Below, in pieces: positions 14,692-22,740 of a stretch of DNA of 23,538 nt. The stretch's first letter is position 1. Each line of letters opens with the position of its first letter. The notes under the pieces are model-generated. The model searched no databases, was not told the origin of the DNA, and worked only from the letters and a program-made list of their open reading frames with translations. The translations under genes were made by a program, and so were the position numbers. Location of the stretch: positions 1 to 23,538 of the forward strand of contig CANCSY010000027.1 in the NCBI GenBank assembly GCA_947380915.1. The letters run 5' to 3'. This stretch comes from Beijerinckiaceae bacterium. GTDB taxonomy: Bacteria > Pseudomonadota > Alphaproteobacteria > Rhizobiales > Beijerinckiaceae.

Positions 14692-15960
14692 ATGCGGGAA
14701 ATCAAACTACAGGACCTTAAGGCCAAGGCTCCCATGGAGCTGCTCGCTTTCGCCGAAGAACATGAGGTCGAAAACGCGTCAACGATGCGCAAACAGGAAT
14801 TGATGTTTGCGATTCTGAAGCAGCTGGCCAGCCGTGACATCGAGATCATCGGCGAGGGTGTAATCGAGGTGCTTCTGGATGGTTTCGGGTTTCTGCGCTC
14901 TCCCGACGCCAATTACCTCGCCGGGCCGGACGATATCTATGTCTCGCCCTCGCAGATCCGCAGGCTCGGCCTTCGCACCGGCGACACGGTCGAGGGTCTG
15001 ATCCGCAGCCCCAAGGAAGGCGAACGCTACTTCGCGCTTCTCAAGGTAAATACGATCAATTTCGAGGATCCGGAGCGGGTTCGGCACAAGGTCAATTTCG
15101 ATAATCTGACGCCCCTCTATCCCAACGAGCGGTTGAAGCTGGAAATTGAGGATCCGACCCGCAAGGATTTCTCCTCCCGCGTCATCGACGTCGTAGCGCC
15201 CATCGGCAAGGGCCAGCGCGCCCTGATCGTCGCACCGCCGCGCACCGGCAAGACGGTGCTGCTTCAGAATATCGCTCAGTCCATCACGACCAACCATCCC
15301 GAATGCTACCTGATCGTGCTTCTCATCGACGAGCGGCCGGAAGAAGTCACGGACATGCAGCGTTCGGTGAAGGGCGAGGTAGTTTCTTCCACCTTCGACG
15401 AACCAGCAGTACGACACGTTCAAGTCGCTGAAATGGTTATCGAAAAAGCTAAACGCTTGGTCGAGCACGGCCGCGATGTCGTCATCTTGCTGGATTCCAT
15501 CACCCGTCTCGGCCGCGCCTACAACACAGTTGTCCCCTCCTCTGGCAAGGTGCTGACCGGCGGCGTGGACGCCAACGCCTTGCAACGCCCCAAGCGCTTC
15601 TTCGGCGCAGCCCGCAATATCGAAGAGGGTGGGTCGTTGACCATCATCGCCACGGCCTTGATCGATACGGGCTCGCGCATGGATGAAGTGATCTTTGAAG
15701 AATTCAAGGGCACCGGCAATTCGGAAATCATCCTTGACCGCAAGGTTGCGGACAAGCGCGTCTTCCCGGCCATCGACATCACGCGTTCGGGCACCCGCAA
15801 GGAAGAGTTGCTGGTTCCCCCGGACATTCTCAAGAAGATGTATGTGCTGCGTCGCATTCTCAACCCCATGGGCACGGTGGACGCCATCGAGTTCCTCATG
15901 GGTAAGCTGCGCGAAACCCCCAAGGGCAACCAGACTTTCTTCGACTCCATGAACACCTGA
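14692..15960 (+). CDS. rho: Transcription termination factor Rho
   Basis: Hexameric RNA helicase that ends transcription at Rho-dependent sites. It has 422 residues. An N-terminal helical and OB-fold RNA-binding region (about 1-125, with [14 protein letters not shown] and [12 protein letters not shown]) precedes a RecA-type ATPase: Walker A APPRTGKT at 181-188, Walker B VVILLD at 263-268, and the Q-loop LTGGVD near 288-293. ATG at 14692 was chosen because homologues begin [10 protein letters not shown]; the open frame upstream to 14536 lacks family similarity. There is a hairpin terminator and a parS site just downstream. Confidence 0.98.
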   Translation: MREIKLQDLKAKAPMELLAFAEEHEVENASTMRKQELMFAILKQLASRDIEIIGEGVIEVLLDGFGFLRSPDANYLAGPDDIYVSPSQIRRLGLRTGDTVEGLIRSPKEGERYFALLKVNTINFEDPERVRHKVNFDNLTPLYPNERLKLEIEDPTRKDFSSRVIDVVAPIGKGQRALIVAPPRTGKTVLLQNIAQSITTNHPECYLIVLLIDERPEEVTDMQRSVKGEVVSSTFDEPAVRHVQVAEMVIEKAKRLVEHGRDVVILLDSITRLGRAYNTVVPSSGKVLTGGVDANALQRPKRFFGAARNIEEGGSLTIIATALIDTGSRMDEVIFEEFKGTGNSEIILDRKVADKRVFPAIDITRSGTRKEELLVPPDILKKMYVLRRILNPMGTVDAIEFLMGKLRETPKGNQTFFDSMNT

Positions 15961-15978
15961 GCTTTTTAGGGTTCATTC

Positions 15979-15994
15979 TGTTTCACGTGAATCA
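15979..15994. promoter_or_regulatory. parS: parS site 1 (ParB binding)
   Basis: TGTTTCACGTGAATCA matches the near-universal parS palindrome TGTTTCACGTGAAACA at 15 of 16 positions. It lies 18 bases after the rho stop and its last base abuts the terminator stem. parB is encoded 4.8 kb downstream. Confidence 0.88.
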
Positions 15995-16019
15995 TCGAGT
16001 CGGAGCAATCCGACTCGAT
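15994..16019 (+). terminator. Hairpin terminator after rho
   Basis: ATCGAGTCGGA and TCCGACTCGAT form a perfect 11-base-pair stem closed by a GCAA loop, a GNRA-type tetraloop. It is followed by a mixed T-containing stretch rather than a clean T-run. It lies 33 bases after the rho stop and directly abuts parS site 1. Confidence 0.65.
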
Positions 16020-16081
16020 TCGTTTGTGGAACAGGTGTAATCAAACCGCCTGAAGCGTAACGCCCGGTCAGGATCCTCCCA

Positions 16082-17389
16082 GTGCCCGACACCATATTCG
16101 CGCTCGCGAGTGGCGCGGGCCTCTGCGCCGTCTCGGTCGTCCGCGTCTCCGGCCCTGACGCCAGACAGGCGCTTCGTTCCATTTGCCGAGCCGCGCCTGC
16201 GCCCCGTCATGCCGCCCTTCGACAGATCCGACATCCGGTTACCGGAGGGCTTCTAGACCGGTGCCTCGTGTTGACCTTTTCTGGCCCGCACAGCTTCACG
16301 GGCGAGGACGGGTTTGAGCTTCACATCCATGGTGGCCGCGCCGTCGCTGCCGGTGTGCTCGAGGCGCTCGGGTCTATTCCCCGCTGCCGCCTTGCGGAGC
16401 CCGGGGAGTTTACCCGCCGCGCCTTTCTGAACGGCAAGCTTGACCTCACAGAAGCCGAGGGCCTTGTCGACCTCATCGAGGCGAATACGGCTGCGCAGCG
16501 CGACCAGGCCCTTTCGCAGGTGGGGGGCCATCTGCGTGACCGGGCGCAAAACTGGCGGCAGGTGGTGCTGGAATTGCAGGCACGCGCAGAGGCCGAGATT
16601 GATTTCAGCGATGAGGGGGACGTACCTCAGGATGTCACACGCGGCTTGCTCACAGGAATCAAGGCGCTCATTGAGCAAATGCAAGCGGCTCTTGCCGACG
16701 GTCGCCGGGGAGAAATCCTTCGCGAAGGCTTTACAGTCGTCTTGGCGGGCGCCCCCAATGCTGGCAAATCGTCTTTGATGAACGTTCTGGCGCAGCGAGA
16801 TGTCGCCATAGTCTCGTCGATACCGGGCACGACCCGGGACCTGATCGAGGTGAATCTTGATCTTGACGGACTACCTGTGACGCTTGTCGATACCGCCGGA
16901 CTTCGGGAAGCCGGGGACGAGATCGAGCAGGAGGGTATCCGACGCACCCACGCCCGGGCGCGAGCGGCGGACCTCGTCTTGTGGCTCTGCGCGCCGGAGG
17001 ACACGAATGAGCAGGAGCCCTTGCACGATGCGTCCGTGCTGCGCATTCTCTCGAAAGCTGATCTGCGCACAATTGAGTCGCCTCCGGAACAAGGGCATCG
17101 TCTTTCCGCCGCGACGGGGGAGGGCGTCGATGACCTATTAAGGATGATAATCGAGCAGGCGCGACAGGCGCTTCGTCCGGAGGATCCGCCGCTTCTTGTG
17201 CGTGAGCGACACCGTCAAGCCATCACCGAGGCAGCGGTGGCGCTGGGGCGGATCAGCGATTTGACTCCGCTGGAGGTCGCGGCCGAGGAGCTGCGAATTG
17301 CAGCGCGCGCGCTGGGTTGCATCATCGGGCTTGTTGGCCCGGAGGACGTGCTGGGCGAGATATTCAGCAGGTTCTGCATCGGAAAATAA
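16082..17389 (+). CDS. mnmE: tRNA modification GTPase MnmE
   Basis: With MnmG it forms the 5-carboxymethylaminomethyl or 5-aminomethyl group on uridine 34 of certain tRNAs. It has 435 residues: an N-terminal folate-binding domain (about 1-115), a helical domain, an inserted GTPase (G1 GAPNAGKS at 223-230, GTTRD at 249-253, DTAG at 270-273, SKAD at 324-327 in place of the usual NKxD) and the C-terminal CIGK with catalytic Cys432. The GTG at 16082 is the only start that fits MPDTIFALASG. It forms a block with mnmG, rsmG, parA and parB. Confidence 0.97.
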   Translation: MPDTIFALASGAGLCAVSVVRVSGPDARQALRSICRAAPAPRHAALRQIRHPVTGGLLDRCLVLTFSGPHSFTGEDGFELHIHGGRAVAAGVLEALGSIPRCRLAEPGEFTRRAFLNGKLDLTEAEGLVDLIEANTAAQRDQALSQVGGHLRDRAQNWRQVVLELQARAEAEIDFSDEGDVPQDVTRGLLTGIKALIEQMQAALADGRRGEILREGFTVVLAGAPNAGKSSLMNVLAQRDVAIVSSIPGTTRDLIEVNLDLDGLPVTLVDTAGLREAGDEIEQEGIRRTHARARAADLVLWLCAPEDTNEQEPLHDASVLRILSKADLRTIESPPEQGHRLSAATGEGVDDLLRMIIEQARQALRPEDPPLLVRERHRQAITEAAVALGRISDLTPLEVAAEELRIAARALGCIIGLVGPEDVLGEIFSRFCIGK

Positions 17390-17391
17390 AA

Positions 17392-17407
17392 TGTTTCACG
17401 TGAAACG
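17392..17407. promoter_or_regulatory. parS: parS site 2 (ParB binding)
   Basis: TGTTTCACGTGAAACG matches the parS consensus at 15 of 16 positions, the last base differing. It begins three bases after the mnmE stop, in the 53-base gap before mnmG. Confidence 0.9.
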
Positions 17408-17442
17408 GACTCGATTCGGATCCGGATCAAACGGGGCTGACA

Positions 17443-19296
17443 ATGCTGAGTTTTGATGTGATTGTCGTTGGTGGCGGCCACGCAGGGTGCGAAGCTGCGG
17501 CTGCCTCTGCACGCATGGGCGCTCGCACGGCGCTGCTGACCCAGGATCCGGACTCCATTGGCGTCATGTCCTGCAACCCGGCCATCGGCGGGCTCGGAAA
17601 GGGCCATCTGGTTCGGGAGATTGACGCCCTGGACGGGATCATGGGCCGTCTGGCTGACCGCGCCGCCATTCAGTTTCGCCTGCTCAACCGCGCAAAGGGT
17701 CCGGCGGTCCGAGGTCCAAGGGCCCAGATCGACCGGGCGCAATACCGAATGGTCATGCAGGCGGAACTCGCGGCCACGCCGAACCTGACCATCCTACGCG
17801 GCGAGGCGGCTCGATTGATCGTCGAGGACGGGCATATCTCCGGGTTGGAGACGCTTGACGATCGATTCGCCTGCGGTTCGGTCGTGGTCACAACCGGCAC
17901 CTTTCTCGGCGGCTTGATTCATCTGGGAGAAAAGACCTGGCCCGCTGGCCGTTTCGGCGAAGGGCCAAGTCTGGAACTGTCGCGCTTTTTTAGAAAGGCT
18001 GGCTTCGCCGTCGGACGGTTGAAGACCGGCACTCCCGCGCGGCTTCATCGCGATTCCATCGATTGGTCCATTCTGGAACGGCAGGACGGGGATGAGAATC
18101 CCATGCCCTTTTCCGAACTCAGCAAGGGCCCGGTGCTGCCCCAGGTACCCTGTCATATCACTCGAACCACCGCCGAGGGGCATGCGATCATCCACGCCAA
18201 TATCCATCGCGCCCCCATGTTCTCCGGCCAGATCAAGGGCCAGGGGCCGCGCTATTGCCCCTCCATCGAGGACAAGGTCACCCGCTTCGCGGAGCGCGAA
18301 AGCCATCAGATCTTCCTTGAGCCCGAGGGGCTTGATGATCCCACCATATATCCCAACGGGATCTCCACCTCCCTACCGGAGGATGTGCAGGGCGCCTTCT
18401 TGCGCACAATTCCCGGGCTGTCCAAGGTCCAGATCCTGCGCCCGGGCTACGCCATCGAATATGATTTCATCGATCCTAGGGAGCTGACGCGGACCCTGCA
18501 GACCAAGAAGATTGCGGGCCTGTTTCTGGCGGGCCAGATCAATGGCACGACCGGCTATGAGGAGGCGGCCGGGCAGGGTCTGGTGGCGGGGCTGAACGCC
18601 GCCGCCTTTTCCGGGGGAAGGCCTGAAGTGATCCTCGATCGGACCGAGTCCTATCTCGGGGTGATGATCGACGATCTCGTGACGCGCGGTGTTACGGAGC
18701 CGTATCGAATGTTCACCTCCCGCGCGGAATATCGCTTGAGCCTGCGCGCCGACAATGCGGACCAGAGGCTTACCGGACGCGGAATCGCCATGGGTTGCGT
18801 GAGTCCGTTGCGCCAGGCCAGCCACGCCACGAAGATGGGGGCGCTGGATATGGCGCGTGATCTCGTCACCTCCCTCACCGCTTCTCCGAACGAGGCCGCA
18901 AAGCATGGGCTGACCGTCAACCGTGACGGGGTCCGCCGCTCGGGATTTGACCTGCTTTCCTATCCGGACATCGCCTGGGACACTCTTGCCGCGATCTGGC
19001 CCCAGCTTCAGTCCGTGCCCGCGGCCATCGCCGAGCAGATCGAGATCGATGCCAAATATGCTGTTTATCTGGATCGCCAAAAACGAGATGTCGCCGCAGT
19101 CCGTCGGGAGGAGGAGGCCTTGATCCCACCCGAACTGGATTACAGCGCCATGCGGGGCCTCTCCAATGAGCTACGCTCCCGCTTGTCTCTCGTTCGCCCG
19201 GCGACCCTGGGGCAGGCGTCTCGCATCGAGGGAATGACTCCGGCCGCGCTGACGCTCGTTGTCGCGCATCTTCCGCGCAGGGGGGCGGGGGCATGA
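17443..19296 (+). CDS. mnmG: tRNA uridine-5-carboxymethylaminomethyl modification enzyme MnmG
   Basis: FAD- and NADH-dependent partner of MnmE in wobble-uridine modification (formerly GidA). It has 617 residues, a standard length. The FAD dinucleotide motif GGGHAG is at 10-15. The two catalytic cysteines are Cys44 (CNPAIGG) and Cys272 (RYCPSIEDK). The [15 protein letters not shown] FAD block appears as [15 protein letters not shown] in the second half, and a helical MnmE- and tRNA-binding C-terminus follows. A GGGG-containing ribosome site precedes the ATG. The stop overlaps the rsmG start by four bases. Confidence 0.98.
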   Translation: MLSFDVIVVGGGHAGCEAAAASARMGARTALLTQDPDSIGVMSCNPAIGGLGKGHLVREIDALDGIMGRLADRAAIQFRLLNRAKGPAVRGPRAQIDRAQYRMVMQAELAATPNLTILRGEAARLIVEDGHISGLETLDDRFACGSVVVTTGTFLGGLIHLGEKTWPAGRFGEGPSLELSRFFRKAGFAVGRLKTGTPARLHRDSIDWSILERQDGDENPMPFSELSKGPVLPQVPCHITRTTAEGHAIIHANIHRAPMFSGQIKGQGPRYCPSIEDKVTRFAERESHQIFLEPEGLDDPTIYPNGISTSLPEDVQGAFLRTIPGLSKVQILRPGYAIEYDFIDPRELTRTLQTKKIAGLFLAGQINGTTGYEEAAGQGLVAGLNAAAFSGGRPEVILDRTESYLGVMIDDLVTRGVTEPYRMFTSRAEYRLSLRADNADQRLTGRGIAMGCVSPLRQASHATKMGALDMARDLVTSLTASPNEAAKHGLTVNRDGVRRSGFDLLSYPDIAWDTLAAIWPQLQSVPAAIAEQIEIDAKYAVYLDRQKRDVAAVRREEEALIPPELDYSAMRGLSNELRSRLSLVRPATLGQASRIEGMTPAALTLVVAHLPRRGAGA

Positions 19297-19943
19297 GAAC
19301 GCCCGTCGCAGAACCGGCGCCGGTTCCCAGGGCCATTGAGTCGGATCTTGAAGCCCGCCTTCGGGTCTTCGAACAGATCCTCTTGAAATGGCAGCCCAAG
19401 ATGAACCTTGTGGCGCCGTCGACGCTGAAATCGATTCGGAGCCGTCACATTGAGGACTCGCTTCAAGTGGCCGATATCGCGCCTCACGCTCTTCGCTGGA
19501 TAGATCTTGGCTCGGGCGCCGGCTTCCCCGGCATAGTGACGGCCCTGCGTCTGCGGGGCGAATCGGGCGCCGTCGTTCACCTCGTCGAGAGCGATCATCG
19601 GAAATGCGCCTTCTTGCGGGAAGTTTCACGTGAAACACAGGCCCCGGTCGAAGTGCACCGTGGCCGCATCGGGGATGTTCTCCCCACTTTGCCGGAAGTG
19701 GACGCCATCAGCGCCCGCGCCCTGGCCAGCCTGTCCATTCTGGTCGACATGACCGTCGAAAGGCTCGAAAAAGGGGCCCTTGGCGTCTTTCTCAAGGGAC
19801 AAGATGTTGGGTCTGAATTGACCGAAATGCCCATCTATAGTAGTTTAACCATCAGATTGGTGGCCAGTAGAACGGACCCGCTCGGGCGGATCGTGCTCCT
19901 GAGCCGTACTGATCTTGGGTCGATGGGTGGGGTTGGGCAGTGA
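19293..19943 (+). CDS. rsmG: 16S rRNA (guanine527-N7)-methyltransferase RsmG
   Basis: Methylates N7 of G527 in the 530 loop of 16S rRNA; loss gives low-level streptomycin resistance in several bacteria (formerly GidB). It has 216 residues. The S-adenosylmethionine site [10 protein letters not shown] is at 71-80. [13 protein letters not shown] at 32-44 and the SARALASL block are also conserved. The ATG overlaps the mnmG stop (ATGA) and the stop overlaps the parA GTG (GTGA). parS site 3 is embedded in the reading frame, where it encodes VSRET. Confidence 0.97.
   Translation: MRTPVAEPAPVPRAIESDLEARLRVFEQILLKWQPKMNLVAPSTLKSIRSRHIEDSLQVADIAPHALRWIDLGSGAGFPGIVTALRLRGESGAVVHLVESDHRKCAFLREVSRETQAPVEVHRGRIGDVLPTLPEVDAISARALASLSILVDMTVERLEKGALGVFLKGQDVGSELTEMPIYSSLTIRLVASRTDPLGRIVLLSRTDLGSMGGVGQ
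19622..19637. promoter_or_regulatory. parS: parS site 3 (ParB binding), inside rsmG
   Basis: AGTTTCACGTGAAACA matches the parS consensus at 15 of 16 positions, the first base differing. It lies within the rsmG coding sequence, about 320 bases upstream of parA. Confidence 0.88.
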
Positions 19944-20755
19944 CTGAAGCGCTTCAAACGAGGGTCCTTGTCCTCGCCAATCAAAAGGGCGGCGTTGGCA
20001 AGACCACCACCGCTATCAATCTGGGCACGGCGCTCGCCGCCATTGGCGAGCAGGTGCTCATCGTCGATCTTGACCCGCAGGGTAACGCCTCCACCGGTCT
20101 TGGTATTGATCGGCGCGAGCGAAAGGTTTCCACCTATGACGTGCTGATCGGCGAGCGCGAGTTGCGCGATGTGGTTCTGCCGACTGCGGTGCCGCGTCTG
20201 CATGTGGCGCCCTCCACTCTTGATCTTCTGGGCGTCGAGCTCGAGATTTCCTCCCACCGGGACCGCACCTACAAGCTGCGCGACGCCATCGCCCGCATGA
20301 CGGCCGACCGCCATCCCGACGATCCCCATTTCACCTATATCCTCGTGGATTGCCCGCCTTCGCTCAATCTCTTGACCGTAAACGCCTTGTCGGCGGCTGA
20401 TAGCGTCGTTGTGCCCCTGCAATGCGAGTTCTTCGCCCTCGAGGGTCTGTCCCAGCTTCTCTCGACAGTGGAGCAGGTGCGCAAGTCTCTGAACCCGCGG
20501 CTCACCATCCATGGGGTGGTGCTGACCATGTTCGACCCCCGCAACAATCTCGCGGCGCAGGTGGTTGCCGACGTGCGCGAATTCATGGGTGACAAGGTCT
20601 ATGACACGGTCATCCCGCGTAATGTTCGGGTCTCCGAGGCGCCGTCCCATGGCAAGCCCGTGCTGCTTTACGATCTGAAATGTACGGGCAGTCAGGCCTA
20701 TCTCAAGCTTGCGTCCGAAGTCATTCAGCGGGAACACCGGCTACGCGCCGCCTGA
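19940..20755 (+). CDS. parA: Chromosome partitioning ATPase ParA
   Basis: Deviant-Walker ATPase that forms a nucleoid-bound gradient and pulls ParB-parS complexes apart. It has 271 residues. The deviant Walker A KGGVGKTT is at 16-23 with the signature lysine Lys16. Asp43 and Asp45 are in IVDLDPQGN, and Walker B is VDCPPS at 136-141. There is no N-terminal HTH domain, so it is the chromosomal (type Ib, Soj-like) kind. GTG at 19940 overlaps the rsmG stop. It is followed by parB after 17 bases. With three parS sites upstream, the segregation system is complete within this window. Confidence 0.97.
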   Translation: MTEALQTRVLVLANQKGGVGKTTTAINLGTALAAIGEQVLIVDLDPQGNASTGLGIDRRERKVSTYDVLIGERELRDVVLPTAVPRLHVAPSTLDLLGVELEISSHRDRTYKLRDAIARMTADRHPDDPHFTYILVDCPPSLNLLTVNALSAADSVVVPLQCEFFALEGLSQLLSTVEQVRKSLNPRLTIHGVVLTMFDPRNNLAAQVVADVREFMGDKVYDTVIPRNVRVSEAPSHGKPVLLYDLKCTGSQAYLKLASEVIQREHRLRAA

Positions 20756-20772
20756 TAGAACGGGATTACATC

Positions 20773-21675
20773 ATGGCAGACGAAATACGCCCGCGCCTGG
20801 GACGGGGCCTCGCCGCGCTCATCGGGGACGCCGGGGCCGATCTCGGACCCTCCGAACCCGCCCGCGCCAATCAACGCAAGGTCCCCATCGAATTCCTGCG
20901 GCCCAATCCTCGAAATCCTCGCAAGCATTTCGATGAGGACCATCTGCAGGAACTGACGGACTCCATCCGCGCGCGGGGCCTCATTCAGCCCATCGTGGTG
21001 CGCGCCGTGCCGAGCATGCCCGATCTCTATGAGATCATCGCCGGTGAGCGCCGCTGGCGCGCGGCGCAGCGCGCTGGCGTGCATGATGTGCCGATCCATC
21101 TGGTCGAGGCCAATGATCAGGAGGCGCTGGAACTCGCCATCGTCGAGAATATCCAGCGCGCCGATCTCAATCCCATTGAAGAAGCCGGTGGCTTCGATCA
21201 GCTCATACGCGAATTTGCCTATACTCAGGCGGATCTGGCGAAAGTGCTCGGCAAAAGCCGCAGTCATGTGGCCAACACCCTGCGTTTGCTGCATCTGTCT
21301 CCCTCGCTCAAGGCAAAGGTCGGCAGCGGGCTTCTATCAGCCGGTCATGCCCGCGCCCTGCTTTCGTTGCGCGATCCCGAATCCATCGCCCAACTCATCA
21401 TCGAAAAAGGCCTTTCGGTGCGCGACGTCGAGCGTCTCGCCCAGGAAGAGGCGGAAGGCGTCATGCCGCGCCTCGAGCGCAAGTCGCGCGGCGGAGCCGG
21501 ATCGGGCAAGGCGGGCGCCGAGAAAGATGCGGACACCCGCGCTCTCGAGAAGACGCTCACCGATGCGCTGGGTCTTGTGGTGGAACTGGACCATCACGGC
21601 GAAAGCGGTGAATTGCGTATTCATTACAAGACCTTGGAACAGCTTGACGCGCTCTGTCATCGGCTGAACCGCTGA
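20773..21675 (+). CDS. parB: Chromosome partitioning protein ParB
   Basis: CTP-dependent clamp that loads at parS, slides onto flanking DNA and stimulates ParA. It has 300 residues. The N-terminal LGRGLAALIGD (about 9-19) is the ParA-activating peptide. The CTP-binding domain carries GERRWRAAQR at 91-100 and ENIQRADLNPIEEA at 125-138. The DNA-binding HTH includes TQADLAKVLGKSRSHVANTL (151-170), and a dimerisation domain ends the protein. ATG at 20773 was chosen because this family starts just before the RxRLGRGL block; the frame is open upstream to 20680 within parA. It converges with holA, with two bases between the stops. Confidence 0.97.
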   Translation: MADEIRPRLGRGLAALIGDAGADLGPSEPARANQRKVPIEFLRPNPRNPRKHFDEDHLQELTDSIRARGLIQPIVVRAVPSMPDLYEIIAGERRWRAAQRAGVHDVPIHLVEANDQEALELAIVENIQRADLNPIEEAGGFDQLIREFAYTQADLAKVLGKSRSHVANTLRLLHLSPSLKAKVGSGLLSAGHARALLSLRDPESIAQLIIEKGLSVRDVERLAQEEAEGVMPRLERKSRGGAGSGKAGAEKDADTRALEKTLTDALGLVVELDHHGESGELRIHYKTLEQLDALCHRLNR

Positions 21676-21677
21676 GC

Positions 21678-22691
21678 CTATCTGCGCGGTTTGCCCGCCA
21701 GGGCGACAGACCAGAGCGCCCGAACGGCGGCGACATCGCTCAGGGCGGGCGCACGCCGGGTCTTCTGGACCCCATCGGCGAGCGTGGCTATGGCCCGCTC
21801 GACTTTGGCGGAGTTCCAGTTTTTCATCTGTGAGACCATCATCTTGGCGCCCAGCCCAAACCTGCCGTATTTCATCGGCAGGCTTTCGGCGTTGGCGCCC
21901 TTGTCCGCATCCAGACACATGCGATGCAGCACCAGCGCGTGGCGGATGGCGGCGCCCAGCAGCACAGATCCATCGCCGCCGGTGGCGAAATAGCGCTGCG
22001 CGGTGTCCTCGACCGCCTCATAGCTCCCGTTGAAAGCGCCATTCACGGCGTCATCGAGCGCCAGAGCGGAGGCGTCGGCCACCAGGAGGTCCACATCCCC
22101 GCGGGTGATCGTCCCGGCGCCATGGGCATAGGTGATAAGCTTGTCGAGCTCTGATCGCGTCGTCAGCCGGTCCCCGCCAAGACTTTGAACCAGCGCAGCT
22201 TTTGCGTCCGGCTCGATCTTGAGCCCCGCCGCGCGCACATCGGTGTCGATCAGCCGTTCCAGATCCTGTTTGCTGTCGGGATAGCACTCGATGGCCGCCG
22301 CCTCGCGTAACCGTTCGACCAGCTTGCGCAGCGCATGGTCCTTCTTGAGGGAACCCGCCTCGATCACGATCAGGCAATCGGTCGGCGGCGCCGCCACCAG
22401 GCTTTCCAGCGCCCCGATGAAGGCCTTGGCGCCCGCCGAGATGAGGATCGCCCGCTTGCCGCCGAAAAGCCCCATGGAATTGGCTTCATCGATCAATAAT
22501 AGCGGGTCGCTGGCGATATCGTCGCCATTCATGCGGATCAGCTGCATGTCGTCGGAGGCGAAGTTCTTCACCAGCAGGCGCGAGCGCTCGCTGATCAGGC
22601 CGGAATCCAAGCCGTGGACGAGGTAAAGATAAATATGGGGCGCCCGGCTCGCGATGAACCGGTCAGCCTCATGACTCTTGATCGCGACCAA
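21678..22691 (-). CDS. holA: DNA polymerase III delta subunit
   Basis: Clamp-loader subunit that opens the beta sliding clamp. It has 337 residues. The low-complexity-free layout with YLVHGLDSGLISE (about 23-35), the LLIDEANSMGLFGGKRAILI block and the TTRSELDKLITYA stretch is typical of alphaproteobacterial HolA. The start is a TTG at 22691; an in-frame TGA is directly upstream, so no longer form is possible, and the next Met would cut into conserved sequence. No good ribosome site is visible. It follows leuS by 49 bases on the same strand, with a strong hairpin between. Confidence 0.94.
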   Translation of the reverse strand: MVAIKSHEADRFIASRAPHIYLYLVHGLDSGLISERSRLLVKNFASDDMQLIRMNGDDIASDPLLLIDEANSMGLFGGKRAILISAGAKAFIGALESLVAAPPTDCLIVIEAGSLKKDHALRKLVERLREAAAIECYPDSKQDLERLIDTDVRAAGLKIEPDAKAALVQSLGGDRLTTRSELDKLITYAHGAGTITRGDVDLLVADASALALDDAVNGAFNGSYEAVEDTAQRYFATGGDGSVLLGAAIRHALVLHRMCLDADKGANAESLPMKYGRFGLGAKMMVSQMKNWNSAKVERAIATLADGVQKTRRAPALSDVAAVRALWSVALAGKPRR

Positions 22692-22697
22692 TCAGAT

Positions 22698-22718
22698 GCG
22701 CCCCGGCCTGCGGGGCGC
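22698..22718 (-). terminator. Hairpin between leuS and holA
   Basis: GCGCCCCG (22698-22705) and CGGGGCGC (22711-22718) form a perfect 8-base-pair GC stem with a five-base loop. It lies 22 bases after the leuS stop and seven before the holA TTG. No T-run follows on the minus strand, so it may weaken read-through into holA or mask its start rather than end transcription. Confidence 0.45.
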
Positions 22719-22740
22719 TCCCTTCTGGTCTGCGCAAACG

